Shown: positions 15,458 through 23,477 of the stretch, one piece after another
How the letters are laid out: every line of letters starts with the position of its first letter
Position numbering within the stretch: position 1 is the stretch's first letter
Assembly: GCA_001871685.1 (NCBI GenBank)
Contig: MNVK01000075.1
Coordinates: 1 to 31,951, forward strand
DNA from: Nitrospirae bacterium CG1_02_44_142
Lineage (GTDB): Bacteria; Nitrospirota; Thermodesulfovibrionia; Thermodesulfovibrionales; UBA1546
Reading direction: 5' to 3'
DNA: 31,951 nt
Made by a program: the position numbers and the translations under genes
The notes under the pieces: model-generated
Databases searched by the model: none
The model's input: only the letters and a program-made list of their open reading frames with translations
Told to the model about the DNA's origin: nothing

Positions 15458-16750
15458 ATGTCTGAACTTAAAAAAATGTACCGCACTATTATGGATGATA
15501 ATTTTCCTGACGACATGACTATAAAATTCGGCGGGCAGGCGCTTGTTTATAAGAAGCGCACCTGGAAGATACCAAATGAAAAGACAGGAGAGCTTATTGA
15601 GAAGGGGCTTCGCTACGGAGAAAACCCGGACCAGCAGGCTGCTCTTTATGAATTGGTTAGCGGGAATTTGATTCTCGGCAATTGCCAGTATATAAATCCC
15701 GGCAGCGGGCTTGTAAGCAGCATTGCAGAAGAGGACATGATTCAGGCGGGGAAACATCCGGGAAAGATTAATATGACAGACCTTGACAACGCTCTCAATA
15801 TAATGAAGTATCTTATGGATAAACCTGCTGCTGTAATATTGAAGCATAACAATCCCTGCGGAGCAGCATACGGCAAAGACATTGCCGATGCGTATAACAG
15901 GGCTAACATGGCGGACAGGATTGCGGCCTTCGGAGGCTGTCTTGTCGTAAACAGGGCTATGGACATAAAGACAGCAGAGATGGTTAATGCGAATTACCTG
16001 GAGGTTGTTGCAGCGCCTGATTTTGAAGAAGGCGCGGTTGAAATCCTTGCCAAAAGAAAAAATCTCAGGATAATCAGAGTCAAAAAGATAGACGAACTCT
16101 CTAAATACAGGGACTTCCGTTTCGTGGAATTCAAATCATTGATTGACGGCGGAATAATTGTCCAGCAGTCTCCTATGAACAGGATAAGGACCAAGAATGA
16201 TTTCCTTCCTGCAAAAACAATATACAAAGGCAGGGAATATATTGCAGAGAGGGCTCCGACAGACAGAGAATATGAGGATATGCTGTTTGGCTGGAATGTT
16301 GAGCAGGGCATCACCTCAAATTCTGTCATCTATGTGAAGGACGGCGTTACAGTCGGCATCGGCACAGGTGAGCAGGACAGGGTAGGGGTTGCCGAGATTG
16401 CAGTGTTCAAGGCATACACAAAGTATGCAGATGCGCTTTGTTTCAAGAAATGCGGAATACCTTATAAGACGTTTGAACTTGAGGCGGAGCAGGGGAAGCG
16501 CGACAGGAAACTCCTTAATGAGATAGATGAAGAGACTAAGAGGAACAAGGGAGGTCTCATAGGCTCTGTAATGGTCTCCGATGCATTTTTCCCATTCAGA
16601 GATGGCATTGATGCAGGGATAAAGCAAGGAGTTGCGGCAGTGGTCCAGCCCGGAGGTTCGGAGAGGGATTTTGAGGTTATTGAGGCCTGCAATGAGGCTG
16701 AGCCAAAAGTAGCAATGGTATTCACAGGACAGAGGGCATTCAAACATTAA
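15458..16750 (+). CDS. purH: Stand-alone AICAR transformylase (PurH C-terminal type)
   Basis: The enzyme transfers a formyl group from 10-formyl-THF to AICAR in the penultimate step of purine synthesis. The 430-residue product contains only the transformylase domain: KHNNPCG with K129/H130 (catalytic in the family), GWNVEQGITSNSV, SDAFFPFRDGI, VQPGGS and the C-terminal FTGQRAFKH. The MGS-like IMP cyclohydrolase domain found at the N terminus of ordinary PurH is absent, so IMP cyclohydrolase must be encoded elsewhere. A strong ribosome site (caaggaggtttt) precedes the ATG, and a TATACT-like -10 lies at 15421-15426. Its 10-formyl-THF substrate links it to Fhs, encoded nearby. Confidence 0.9.
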   Translation: MSELKKMYRTIMDDNFPDDMTIKFGGQALVYKKRTWKIPNEKTGELIEKGLRYGENPDQQAALYELVSGNLILGNCQYINPGSGLVSSIAEEDMIQAGKHPGKINMTDLDNALNIMKYLMDKPAAVILKHNNPCGAAYGKDIADAYNRANMADRIAAFGGCLVVNRAMDIKTAEMVNANYLEVVAAPDFEEGAVEILAKRKNLRIIRVKKIDELSKYRDFRFVEFKSLIDGGIIVQQSPMNRIRTKNDFLPAKTIYKGREYIAERAPTDREYEDMLFGWNVEQGITSNSVIYVKDGVTVGIGTGEQDRVGVAEIAVFKAYTKYADALCFKKCGIPYKTFELEAEQGKRDRKLLNEIDEETKRNKGGLIGSVMVSDAFFPFRDGIDAGIKQGVAAVVQPGGSERDFEVIEACNEAEPKVAMVFTGQRAFKH

Positions 16751-16763
16751 AAAACAAATAGAA

Positions 16764-16788
16764 AGCTAATAGCTGATAGCTGTCAGCT
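16764..16788. repeat. agctaatagctgatagctgtcagct motif
   Basis: This is a partial relative of the arms of the 38-bp palindrome (tagctgat / atcagct) without the ccgcctgaggcgg core. It occupies the short gap between purH and the cyclophilin gene. Confidence 0.5.
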
Positions 16789-16808
16789 TACTGAAGGAGA
16801 TTATAAAA

Positions 16809-17291
16809 ATGGCAGAGACAAAGGCAACAATAGAGACTAAATTCGGGGATATTGAGTTAAAGTTTTTCCCTGACGCTGCTCCCAATCACGTTAAGAATTT
16901 TACGGACCTTGCAAAAAAAGGATTTTACGACGGCACGATATTCCACCGAGTTATTCCGGGCTTTATGATACAGGGAGGAGACCCGAATTCTAAAAGTCCT
17001 GACAAGTCAAGGCACGGAATGGGAGGTCCGGGATATACGATTAAGGCAGAATTTAATAGTAAGCCGCACAAAAGAGGAACTCTCTCTGCGGCCCGGTCTG
17101 CCAATCCTGACAGCGCGGGCTCCCAGTTCTTCATCTGTGTTGCTGATGCGCCTTTCCTTGATAGGCAGTACACAGTCTTTGGAGAAGTTGTCTCAGGCAT
17201 GGATGCAGTGGACAAGATAGTGAGCCAGCCGAGGGATAGAAATGATAATCCTGATGAGAGGATTGAGATGAAGGTGAAGGTTGTGGAATAG
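16809..17291 (+). CDS. Peptidyl-prolyl cis-trans isomerase, cyclophilin type
   Basis: The 160-residue cyclophilin catalyses proline isomerisation during protein folding. It shows FHRVIPGFMIQGGDP (about 45-59, with the catalytic arginine), GSQFFICVADAPFLD (104-118) and YTVFGEV (120-126). No signal peptide is present, so it is cytoplasmic. A good ribosome site (gaaggag) precedes the ATG. It follows purH after a short repeat-containing gap and may be cotranscribed. Confidence 0.94.
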   Translation: MAETKATIETKFGDIELKFFPDAAPNHVKNFTDLAKKGFYDGTIFHRVIPGFMIQGGDPNSKSPDKSRHGMGGPGYTIKAEFNSKPHKRGTLSAARSANPDSAGSQFFICVADAPFLDRQYTVFGEVVSGMDAVDKIVSQPRDRNDNPDERIEMKVKVVE

Positions 17292-17303
17292 AATGAAAGC
17301 GCC

Positions 17304-17327
17304 GGGTCAGGCAGAGATGCTTGACCC
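17304..17327 (+). terminator. Hairpin downstream of the cyclophilin gene
   Basis: A 10-bp stem (gggtcaggca / tgcttgaccc, one G-U pair) is closed by a GAGA tetraloop. It lies 12 bases after the stop codon. There is no long U run after it, so it may be a weak terminator or a 3'-stabilising hairpin. A second inverted repeat (17365-17398, aaaaggaaa/tttcctttt arms) follows; it lies between convergent transcripts and could act on either strand. Confidence 0.45.
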
Positions 17328-17463
17328 TCTGAAGCTTTGATTAGATTATTGTTGTGATAGGCTTCCTTGTTTTCCTTTTGTGCAAAAGGAAACAAAGGCG
17401 ACAAGCCGGAAAGTCAGCAAGTCTGTAAGCGCAGAAGCGCGGGAAATAAAAAAAGTAGAGGGT

Positions 17464-17739
17464 TTAGCTTACCTTTTTAAATTTCTTTAGTTCCTGCCTT
17501 ACAGCATCGCGCACTATGTCCTGAATTGAGCGTTTATCCTGCTTGATGTAGCTGCGTAAAGCCTGATTTATCTCAGTCTGATAGCCGCGGCCCTCACGCT
17601 CTGATTCGTCTCTGAACCATTCCAGTATATCCGTATCAACCCAGATTGTAATCCTATTTTTCCCCTTTTGGCTGATAACTGCGCCGCGCTTTCCCTTACT
17701 GAAATCATATTCTGCGAGCATGTCTTTATCTTTTTTCAT
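17464..17739 (-). CDS. brnA: BrnA-family antitoxin
   Basis: The 91-residue ribbon-helix-helix antitoxin has a conserved core ITIWVDTDILEWFR, then GYQTEINQALRSYI, typical of BrnA. In the family it binds BrnT and represses the operon. I chose the ATG at 17739, which has a perfect aaaggagg site nine bases upstream; an in-frame ATG at 17754 would leave no such site. The start overlaps the brnT 3' end by 14 bases. A lysine-rich C-terminal tail (RQELKKFKKVS) follows the core. Confidence 0.85.
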   Translation of the reverse strand: MKKDKDMLAEYDFSKGKRGAVISQKGKNRITIWVDTDILEWFRDESEREGRGYQTEINQALRSYIKQDKRSIQDIVRDAVRQELKKFKKVS

Positions 17740-17995
17740 AAATCCTCCTTTCATTAGACATTGCTTTTCTGGCTGAAATCAGCCTTATTTCTTCTTCATC
17801 GGTATAGGTATATACAACAACTAATACCCTTCCTAATAAATCCGCTCCTATAGTTGCAAATCGTTGTTCATCATGGCCTTTATCCTCAATAGTTACTGCC
17901 ATCGGGTCATCCAAAGCTGTTGCAGCATGGGGAAATTCTATCCGGTGCTTTTGGATATTCAATATAGCTTTTCTCGAATCCCAAATAACATTCAC
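17726..17995 (-). CDS. brnT: BrnT-family ribonuclease toxin
   Basis: The 89-residue toxin belongs to the BrnT family, a RelE-like ribonuclease fold. The N terminus WDSRKAILNIQKHRIEFPHA matches the WD..K...N..KH.I.F..A pattern. VVVYTYTDEEEIRLISARKAMSNERRIYE contains the conserved RLISAR-A...ER..Y segment with the proposed active-site residues. The start is GTG at 17995, fixed by the family N terminus. The -10 box ends only six bases upstream of this codon, so the message should be leaderless. It comes before brnA, as usual for this system. Confidence 0.88.
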   Translation of the reverse strand: MNVIWDSRKAILNIQKHRIEFPHAATALDDPMAVTIEDKGHDEQRFATIGADLLGRVLVVVYTYTDEEEIRLISARKAMSNERRIYEKR

Positions 17996-18001
17996 AATAT
18001 G

Positions 18002-18030
18002 ATTATATGTATGTTATATGTATAAGTCAA
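18002..18030 (-). promoter_or_regulatory. brnTA promoter and probable operator
   Basis: On the minus strand TTGACT (18025-18030) and TATAAT (18002-18007) are separated by exactly 17 bases. Two direct copies of ttatatgta (18003-18011 and 18014-18022, plus strand) overlap the spacer and -10. This is a likely site for autorepression by the BrnT-BrnA complex. Confidence 0.75.
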
Positions 18031-18042
18031 GCAAGCCCCTAA

Positions 18043-18079
18043 GCGGTGAATAGGTCAATCGGTGAATTGGTGAATGGGG
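18043..18079. repeat. gtgaatggg-type array upstream of brnT
   Basis: Degenerate units (gcggtgaataggtcaatcgg and following) occupy the gap between the fhs terminator and the brnTA promoter. It is an intergenic member of the family found inside rimO and valS. Confidence 0.6.
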
Positions 18080-18145
18080 CAAAAGGCTCAGAATCGGCAA
18101 GAAAGAGAAAAAACAGGCAGGTTAATTAGTCTGATAACTGGAGAT

Positions 18146-18174
18146 AAAAAAAGCCCCCGGAAAACTCCGGAGGC
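18146..18174 (-). terminator. Rho-independent terminator of fhs
   Basis: The minus-strand RNA forms a 9-bp stem GCCUCCGGA/UCCGGGGGC (one U-G pair) with a GUUU loop, followed directly by seven U. The hairpin is 25 bases beyond the fhs stop codon. Confidence 0.9.
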
Positions 18175-18199
18175 TTTTCAAGGTTAATTTTTATCCTTC

Positions 18200-19963
18200 T
18201 TAGAATAATCCGCTGACCTTTCCGGTATTCACATCCACATCAACCCTTCTGTATGCAGGATTGGAACTTGTTCCGGGCATGAGGCTGATAGTCCCTGCGC
18301 AGGGGCACAGGAACTTTGCGCCGGAATAAATCAGGACGTCTCTGATGGGCAATGTCCATCCTTTAGGAACTCCCTTGACAGCCGGGTCATGGGTGAGGCT
18401 TAAGTGGGTCTTGACCATCATTGTGGCAAAGTCAGCATACTTGGGGTCATTTTCCAGCATCTTGGCCTTGGCCTCGGCTTCCGGCAACCAGGATACGCTG
18501 TTAGCTCCGTATACTTCCTTTGCGATGAGCGCCACGCGGTCGCGCAGTTTCATCTCCAGAGGGTATAGGAACTTAAAGTTGTTTTTCTCATTGCAGGCGT
18601 CTATGACTGCGTCTGCCAGTTCAAGCGCGCCGTCACCGCCTTTAAGCCAATGCTGAGATTCAGCGCAGCGCGCCCCCGCAGCTTCAGCAGCTTTTTTGAC
18701 GAGAGCCACTTCAGCATTTGTGTCAGTATAGAAACGATTGATACAGACAACGGGATTTATGCCTGATTTTCTGATGACATTTATCATATGAACCATGTTG
18801 GCGCAGCCTTTTTCAACAAGCGCAAGATTCTCTTTTGTGTACTCATCAGGCAATGCCTTGCCTGCAACAACCTTTGGACCGCCGCCGTGCATTTTCAGCG
18901 CGCGAACAGTTGTAGTAAGTACGGATACATGAGGCTTCAGTCCGCTGAAGCGGCACTTGACGTTCCAGAATTTTTCAAAACCAATGTCCGCAGCAAAGCC
19001 GGACTCGGTAACATGGTAATCAAATAGTTTTAAACCGACCCGGTCGGCTATGATTGAAGACTGGCCTACGGCGATATTTGCAAAAGGTCCGGCATGGACA
19101 AAGCAGGGGTTATATTCAGCAGTGCACATAAGGGTTGGATTAATTGTATTGCGCATGAAGGCTGCCATGGCATTGCCGACTTCAAGGTCGCCTGTGGTAA
19201 CAGGCTTGCCGCTTTTGTCAAAGGCAACGGTGATGTTATTAAGGCGCTTTTTCAGGTCAGCGAGGTCATTGGCTACGGACAGGATTGCCATGCACTCGGA
19301 ACCAACAGCAATACCAAATTTTGACTGCATCATAAAGCCGTCCTGGCGGCCTCCAATGCCGATGATTATATTGCGGAGGCTCTGGGCGCAGAAGTCCATG
19401 ACCCACCCCATCTCTACGCGTGTGGGGTCTATGTCAAGACGCCTCATCTTTGTAAGGCGCTGCAGCTGCTCGTCGTTGTAGTTGCGCTCGTGCTGCATCC
19501 TTGCAGTTAATGCGACCATTGCAAGATTATGGGCGTTCATTATGTCGTTGATGTCTCCGGTGAGTCCCAATGAAAATTCGGTCATGGGAATCAGCAAAGA
19601 GTTGCCGCCGCCTGCTGCTGTGCCTTTCACGTTCATGGTGGGGCCTCCGGAGGGCTGCCGCAAGCACCCTCCTACATTCAAACCCCGTTTGCCCAAACCC
19701 TCCATCAGACCTACTGAAGTGGTGCTTTTGCCTTCCCCCAGAGGGGTAGGTGTGATTGCTGTTACCTCAATATACTTTCCGTCCGGTTTGTCCTTTAGAC
19801 GATTGATGACTTTCAAGAAGTCTATTTTGGACAGACGGCCCATGGGCAGCATTTCATCTTTTTGCAGTCCCAGCCGATTCTGCCAATCTTCATGGGTAGG
19901 CATATTTTTTTCCGCTTCTTCGGAAATCTGCCAGTCAGCCAGCTTCGTTGCATCAAAGGGCAT
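18200..19963 (-). CDS. fhs: Formate--tetrahydrofolate ligase
   Basis: The enzyme makes 10-formyl-THF from formate, THF and ATP. It is the entry step of the methyl branch of the Wood-Ljungdahl pathway and a source of formyl groups for purines. The P-loop-like TPLGEGKST is at 73-81, followed by GGGNSLLIPMTEF, TGDINDI and the FTHFS-typical GPFANIAVGQSS. At 587 residues it belongs to the longer form rather than the clostridial form of about 556. A strong ribosome site (aaaggagg) precedes the ATG, and an intrinsic terminator follows. It lies downstream of formate dehydrogenase genes on the same strand, consistent with CO2-to-formate-to-formyl-THF flow. Confidence 0.96.
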   Translation of the reverse strand: MPFDATKLADWQISEEAEKNMPTHEDWQNRLGLQKDEMLPMGRLSKIDFLKVINRLKDKPDGKYIEVTAITPTPLGEGKSTTSVGLMEGLGKRGLNVGGCLRQPSGGPTMNVKGTAAGGGNSLLIPMTEFSLGLTGDINDIMNAHNLAMVALTARMQHERNYNDEQLQRLTKMRRLDIDPTRVEMGWVMDFCAQSLRNIIIGIGGRQDGFMMQSKFGIAVGSECMAILSVANDLADLKKRLNNITVAFDKSGKPVTTGDLEVGNAMAAFMRNTINPTLMCTAEYNPCFVHAGPFANIAVGQSSIIADRVGLKLFDYHVTESGFAADIGFEKFWNVKCRFSGLKPHVSVLTTTVRALKMHGGGPKVVAGKALPDEYTKENLALVEKGCANMVHMINVIRKSGINPVVCINRFYTDTNAEVALVKKAAEAAGARCAESQHWLKGGDGALELADAVIDACNEKNNFKFLYPLEMKLRDRVALIAKEVYGANSVSWLPEAEAKAKMLENDPKYADFATMMVKTHLSLTHDPAVKGVPKGWTLPIRDVLIYSGAKFLCPCAGTISLMPGTSSNPAYRRVDVDVNTGKVSGLF

Positions 19964-19984
19964 TTTTAAAATCCTCCTTTATTT

Positions 19985-20068
19985 TAGGTATTAGGTCTTA
20001 GGTATCAGGCATCAGGTGTCGGAATAAAGAAGTTCATCTGACACCTAAAACCTGATACCTGACACCTG
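19985..20068. repeat. Long inverted repeat between the cyclic-nucleotide-domain gene and fhs
   Basis: aggtatcaggcatcaggtgtc (2000x-20020) faces gacacctaaaacctgatacc (20040-20059), with about 19 bases between arms. The left arm also contains several degenerate aggta/tcagg units. It fills the gap between the two genes and could attenuate or process the transcript before fhs. Confidence 0.7.
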
Positions 20069-20524
20069 TTAATAGTTAATCAACGCATTTAAGAATTTCT
20101 CATTCATCCGCCTGAGATTCTTGCTCATAACCAGAGCGATTTTCTTAAGTATCTGCAGCGCGAGTGAAACATCGCCCTTTTCCATCCTTTCAAAGTCTTC
20201 TTTTGACAGTTTCAAGAGTTCTGATTTCTCAATAGCTTCCGCATTAGCCTCGTGTTCGCGTTTTTCAAGGATTGAAAGCTCTCCAAAAAAATTACCTGCT
20301 GTCAGGACTGCAAGCGTCTGTTTCCAGCCGTCAGGGGTTACTTTGTTGATTTCAATTTTCCCTGAACGAATCATATAAATGCCTTTTGTGTCCTCGCCTT
20401 CCTTGAATAGAAATTCTCCTTTTTTGAATGAAAGTTCTTGTATGATTTTTGATAATCTTTCAAGCTCGGAATCGGCGATGTCTTCAAGAAGAATCTGTTT
20501 TTTGAGTTCGCTGATAGTTGCCAT
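20069..20524 (-). CDS. Cyclic nucleotide-binding-domain protein without DNA-binding domain
   Basis: The 151-residue product is a single CRP-like beta-roll domain (about residues 10-125) followed by a helical tail. GIYMIRSGKIEI and FFGELSILEKREHEANAEA mark the fold and the phosphate-binding-cassette region. The cassette lacks the usual arginine-serine/threonine pair (ERSA in E. coli CRP; here HEANA), so ordinary cAMP binding is doubtful. No helix-turn-helix is present. A strong ribosome site (aaggaggggtt) precedes the ATG. It lies between fdhA and fhs on the same strand, suggesting a sensory or regulatory role in formate metabolism, but this is inferred only from position. Confidence 0.85.
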   Translation of the reverse strand: MATISELKKQILLEDIADSELERLSKIIQELSFKKGEFLFKEGEDTKGIYMIRSGKIEINKVTPDGWKQTLAVLTAGNFFGELSILEKREHEANAEAIEKSELLKLSKEDFERMEKGDVSLALQILKKIALVMSKNLRRMNEKFLNALINY

Positions 20525-20542
20525 AACCCCTCCTTTTATTCA

Positions 20543-20628
20543 GGGTGAATCGCTATTCGGTGAATCGGTCAATCGGAAAAGATTTGTCTCTTTCTTCTCC
20601 TATTTACCAACTCACCTATTCACCGCTA
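20543..20628. repeat. Inverted pair of gtgaatcgg-type repeats upstream of the cyclic-nucleotide-domain gene
   Basis: Units cggtgaatcggtcaatcgg (20558-20576) oppose ccaactcacctattcaccgc (20607-20626). The right arm runs into the last codons of fdhA, whose C terminus VSGE and stop codon TAG are thus repeat-derived. Confidence 0.6.
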
Positions 20629-23399
20629 ACTTTTATTTTTCCTATCTTAACAGCGCATACCTTAAACTCAGGTGTTTTTCCATGCGGGTCAAGCGCATCT
20701 GTGGTTATTACATTTGCAGCGGCTTCTCTATAGTGCATCGGGATAAAAAGAATGCCGTTTGATATTCTGTCCGTTACCCGCGCCTTTATCTCAATCTGCC
20801 CTCTCCTGGATGCAACCTTTATTTTTTCTCCATCTTTAATCCCGGCTTTTTTCGCATCCTCTGTGTTTATTTCAACATACGGCTCGCCGGCGTGCTTTTC
20901 AATAGAAGCGATTCTCCGCGTCATTGAACCGCTGTGATACTGGAAAAGGTTTCTCCCTGTTGTGAGTACAAACGGGTAGTCCAGACCTGCAGCCTCTGCG
21001 GGAGGAAGATACCTTACAGTGGTAAAGGAGACCTTGCCCCTCGGGAATCCCGCCTTAAACAGATATTCTGTCCCCGGGTGGTCTTTTGTAGGACACGGCC
21101 AGTGGATGCCGTGGGTGCGTATCCTGCTGTATGATATGCCTGAAAGCGCCGGCCATAAACTGCTGAGTTCTTCAAAAATCTCTTCAGCAGAAGAGTATTT
21201 CATGGGGTATCCGAGTCTGCCGGATAATTCCGCTATAATCCATGTGTCTTCTTTAGCGTCTCCCGGCGGCTCTACGGCCTTTCTTACAAGCTGAACCTTT
21301 CTTTCCGTGTTTATGAAAGTGCCGGTTTTTTCAGCAAAGCACGCAGCAGGCAGAACTACATCTGCGAGCGCTGCTGTTTCTGTGAAGAAAATATCCTGAA
21401 CAAGAAGAAAGTCAAGTTTTTTCAGAACCTCTATGGTATGCCCTATATTTGGGTCTGTCATAACAGGGTTCTCTCCCATAACGTAAAGGGCTTTCAGGCT
21501 GCCTTTGTCAGCGGCCAGTGTCATCTCTGTTGATTTCAGTCCCTCTTTATCGGAAAGCGGGACTCCCCATATATCCTCAAATTTCTTTTTGACCATCGGA
21601 ATATCAACTCTCTGGTAGCCCGGATATACATTAGGGAGACAGCCTGCATCGCAGGCCCCCTGCACATTATTCTGTCCTCTGAGAGGGCTTATGCCTGTAT
21701 GTTCCCTTCCTATATTGCCTGTAAGAAGGGCAAGATTTGCTATTGCATTTACATTGTCTGTTCCATGAGTGTGCTGGGTAACCCCCATTGTGTAGAATAT
21801 TCCCGCCTTTCGTGAGCCTCCATAAAGCCTCGCTGCCTTTATTATCTCTTCCTCTGGAATCCCTGTTATCTTAGAGGCATTATGAGGCGTAAAGGTCTCT
21901 ATTGATTTTTTCCATTCATCAAAACCCTCGGTTCTTTCATTGATAAATTCATCGTTGCACAGTCCTTCTTTTAATATGACATGCGCCATTCCGTTTAAAA
22001 GGGCTGCATCAGCGCCCGGCTTCAACTGTAAGAATATCTCTGAGAATCGGACAAGCGGAACTCTCCTCGGGTCTGCCACTATGAGTCGTGTCCCCTTGCG
22101 TATGGCTTTCAACATCCTGTTTGCGATAACAGGATGGGTTTCCTTTGTGTTGGAGCCGATTACGAAGATAACCTCCATCCCCTCTATCTCTCTTATTGAA
22201 TTGGTCATGGCCCCTGAGCCGAATATTGTAGCCAGACTGGCTACGGTTGCGGCGTGTCAGAGACGGGCGCAGTGGTCCACATTATTCGTGCCTACTGCCG
22301 CCCTCATAAATTTCTGGAACAGATAGTTTTCTTCTGTAGTGCATCTGGCAGAAGAAAGCCCTGCTATTGAATCAGGCCCGTGTTTTTCCTTTATCTCTTT
22401 CAGCTTTGCAGAGATATAATCAAGCGCCTCGTCCCAGGAGACCTCTTTGAAGATTGCGGATTGCTGATTGCGGACTTCGGAATTTAAATCCGAAATCCGA
22501 AATCCGAAATCAGCAATATGCTTCGGCGCTATCCGTATGAGCGGCTTTTTCAGCCGGTCCGGGCTGTTTATGAATGTATAGCCGAATCTGCCTTTGACAC
22601 AGAGCCATCCCTCGTTCCACTTGTCTTCCTTTGCAGTCACCCTTACAACTTCATTTTTCCTTACGTGAAGGGTGATGTTGCATCCTGTGCCGCAGTATGC
22701 GCACGTAGTGTCGACTTCTTTTATATCCTTTTGTCTTCCGCGAAGCTGCCACATCTTTCCCGTTAAAGCGCCTGTCGGACATACGGCTACGCACTGCCCG
22801 CAGAATTCACAGTCCAGGTCTCGTTCAAACGGCGGGCATATCTTGGATTTAAAACCGCGATATGCAAAATCTATTGCGCCCACTCCTTGTATCTCATCGC
22901 AGACCTTTACACATCTGCCGCAGAGGATGCATTTTTCCATATTCCTTTCAATAAAGGGATTGCCGTCCCTTTTTTCGTATATTCTTCTTTCCCCTAAAAA
23001 TCCCCCTTTGTCCCCCTTTAGTAAAGGGGGATTATAGGGAGAGATGCCGTAGAAATATGCGAGTTCCTGAAGGGTGCAGTCTCCTGCCTTTTCACATATC
23101 ATGCAGTCATTCGGATGGTCTGAGAGAATAAGTTCAAGCACTGTTTTTCTTAAATCCTCAAGGGCCGGCGTTGAGGTTGTTACTTCCATGCCTTCTGAAA
23201 CAGGCGTGGTGCAGGATGTGAGCGGCCTCGGAACGCCCTTCACTTCAACGAGGCAGAGCCTGCAGCCGCCGAACGGCGTGAGTTTTGGATGATTACAGAG
23301 CGTCGGTATCTCTATATTCAGCATCCTGGAGGCGTTAAGGATAGTCGTTCCCTCTGCAACCTCTATCATCCTGCCGTCGATATTCAATTTAACCATCAT
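20616..23399 (-). CDS. fdhA: Selenocysteine-containing formate dehydrogenase, catalytic subunit with NuoG-like N terminus
   Basis: One gene of about 927 residues with an in-frame UGA at 22257-22259, read as selenocysteine 381. The flanking residues NVDHCARL-U-HAATVA match the active site of molybdenum/tungsten formate dehydrogenases. Domains in order: [2Fe-2S] (C35, C46, C49, C63), His-ligated [4Fe-4S] (H95, C99, C102, C108), two ferredoxin clusters (C157-C167, C197-C207), the proximal [4Fe-4S] (C233, C236, C240, C267), then the bis-MGD catalytic domain. It oxidises formate or reduces CO2 with the NuoE- and NuoF-like subunits encoded upstream. Two repeat-derived inserts (about 122-141 and 294-316) lie in linkers. 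The AGGAG site fits the second of two adjacent ATG codons (23396) slightly better than the first. No SelA/B/C genes are in the window. Confidence 0.93.
22228..22259 (-). promoter_or_regulatory. Selenocysteine UGA codon and SECIS-like hairpin in fdhA
   Basis: The UGA (22257-22259) is followed after 12 bases by a perfect 6-bp stem GUAGCC/GGCUAC with loop AGUCU (22228-22244). Spacing and the GU-containing loop resemble the E. coli fdhF SECIS recognised by SelB. The frame continues without a break on both sides. Confidence 0.9.
22452..22517. repeat. gattgcggattgctgatt / aatccgaaatc repeat in fdhA
   Basis: Tandem and inverted units (gattgcgg, attgctgatt, tccgaaatccgaaatccgaa) encode ADFGFRISDLNSEVRNQQSA on the minus strand. 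It lies in the linker just before the catalytic-domain segment FKEVSWDEAL. Confidence 0.7.
23001..23040. repeat. ccccctttgtccccctttagtaaaggggg element in fdhA
   Basis: This is a diverged relative of the 45-bp rimO repeat. It encodes YNPPLLKGDKGG in the loop between the His-ligated cluster domain and the ferredoxin domain. Confidence 0.7.
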
Positions 23400-23408
23400 T
23401 TCTCCTAT

Positions 23409-23477
23409 GGTGAATCGGTGAATCGCTATTAACTCCCCCTTGCCCCCTCTTAATTTAAGAGGGGGATGGAGGGAGTT
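23409..23477. repeat. Composite repeat between nuoF-like and fdhA genes
   Basis: A gtgaatcgg-type array (23409-23430) is followed by an inverted repeat aactcccccttgccccctctt/aagagggggatggagggagtt (23431-23477). The second overlaps the nuoF stop codon (23476-23478). It fills the whole nuoF-fdhA gap and could form a strong hairpin in the operon message. Confidence 0.75.

Noticed and set aside
22209..22259. Reading fdhA as a broken gene (pseudogene) split by a stop
   Set aside because: The stop is UGA at the known catalytic selenocysteine position, the frame is unbroken on both sides, and a SECIS-like hairpin follows.
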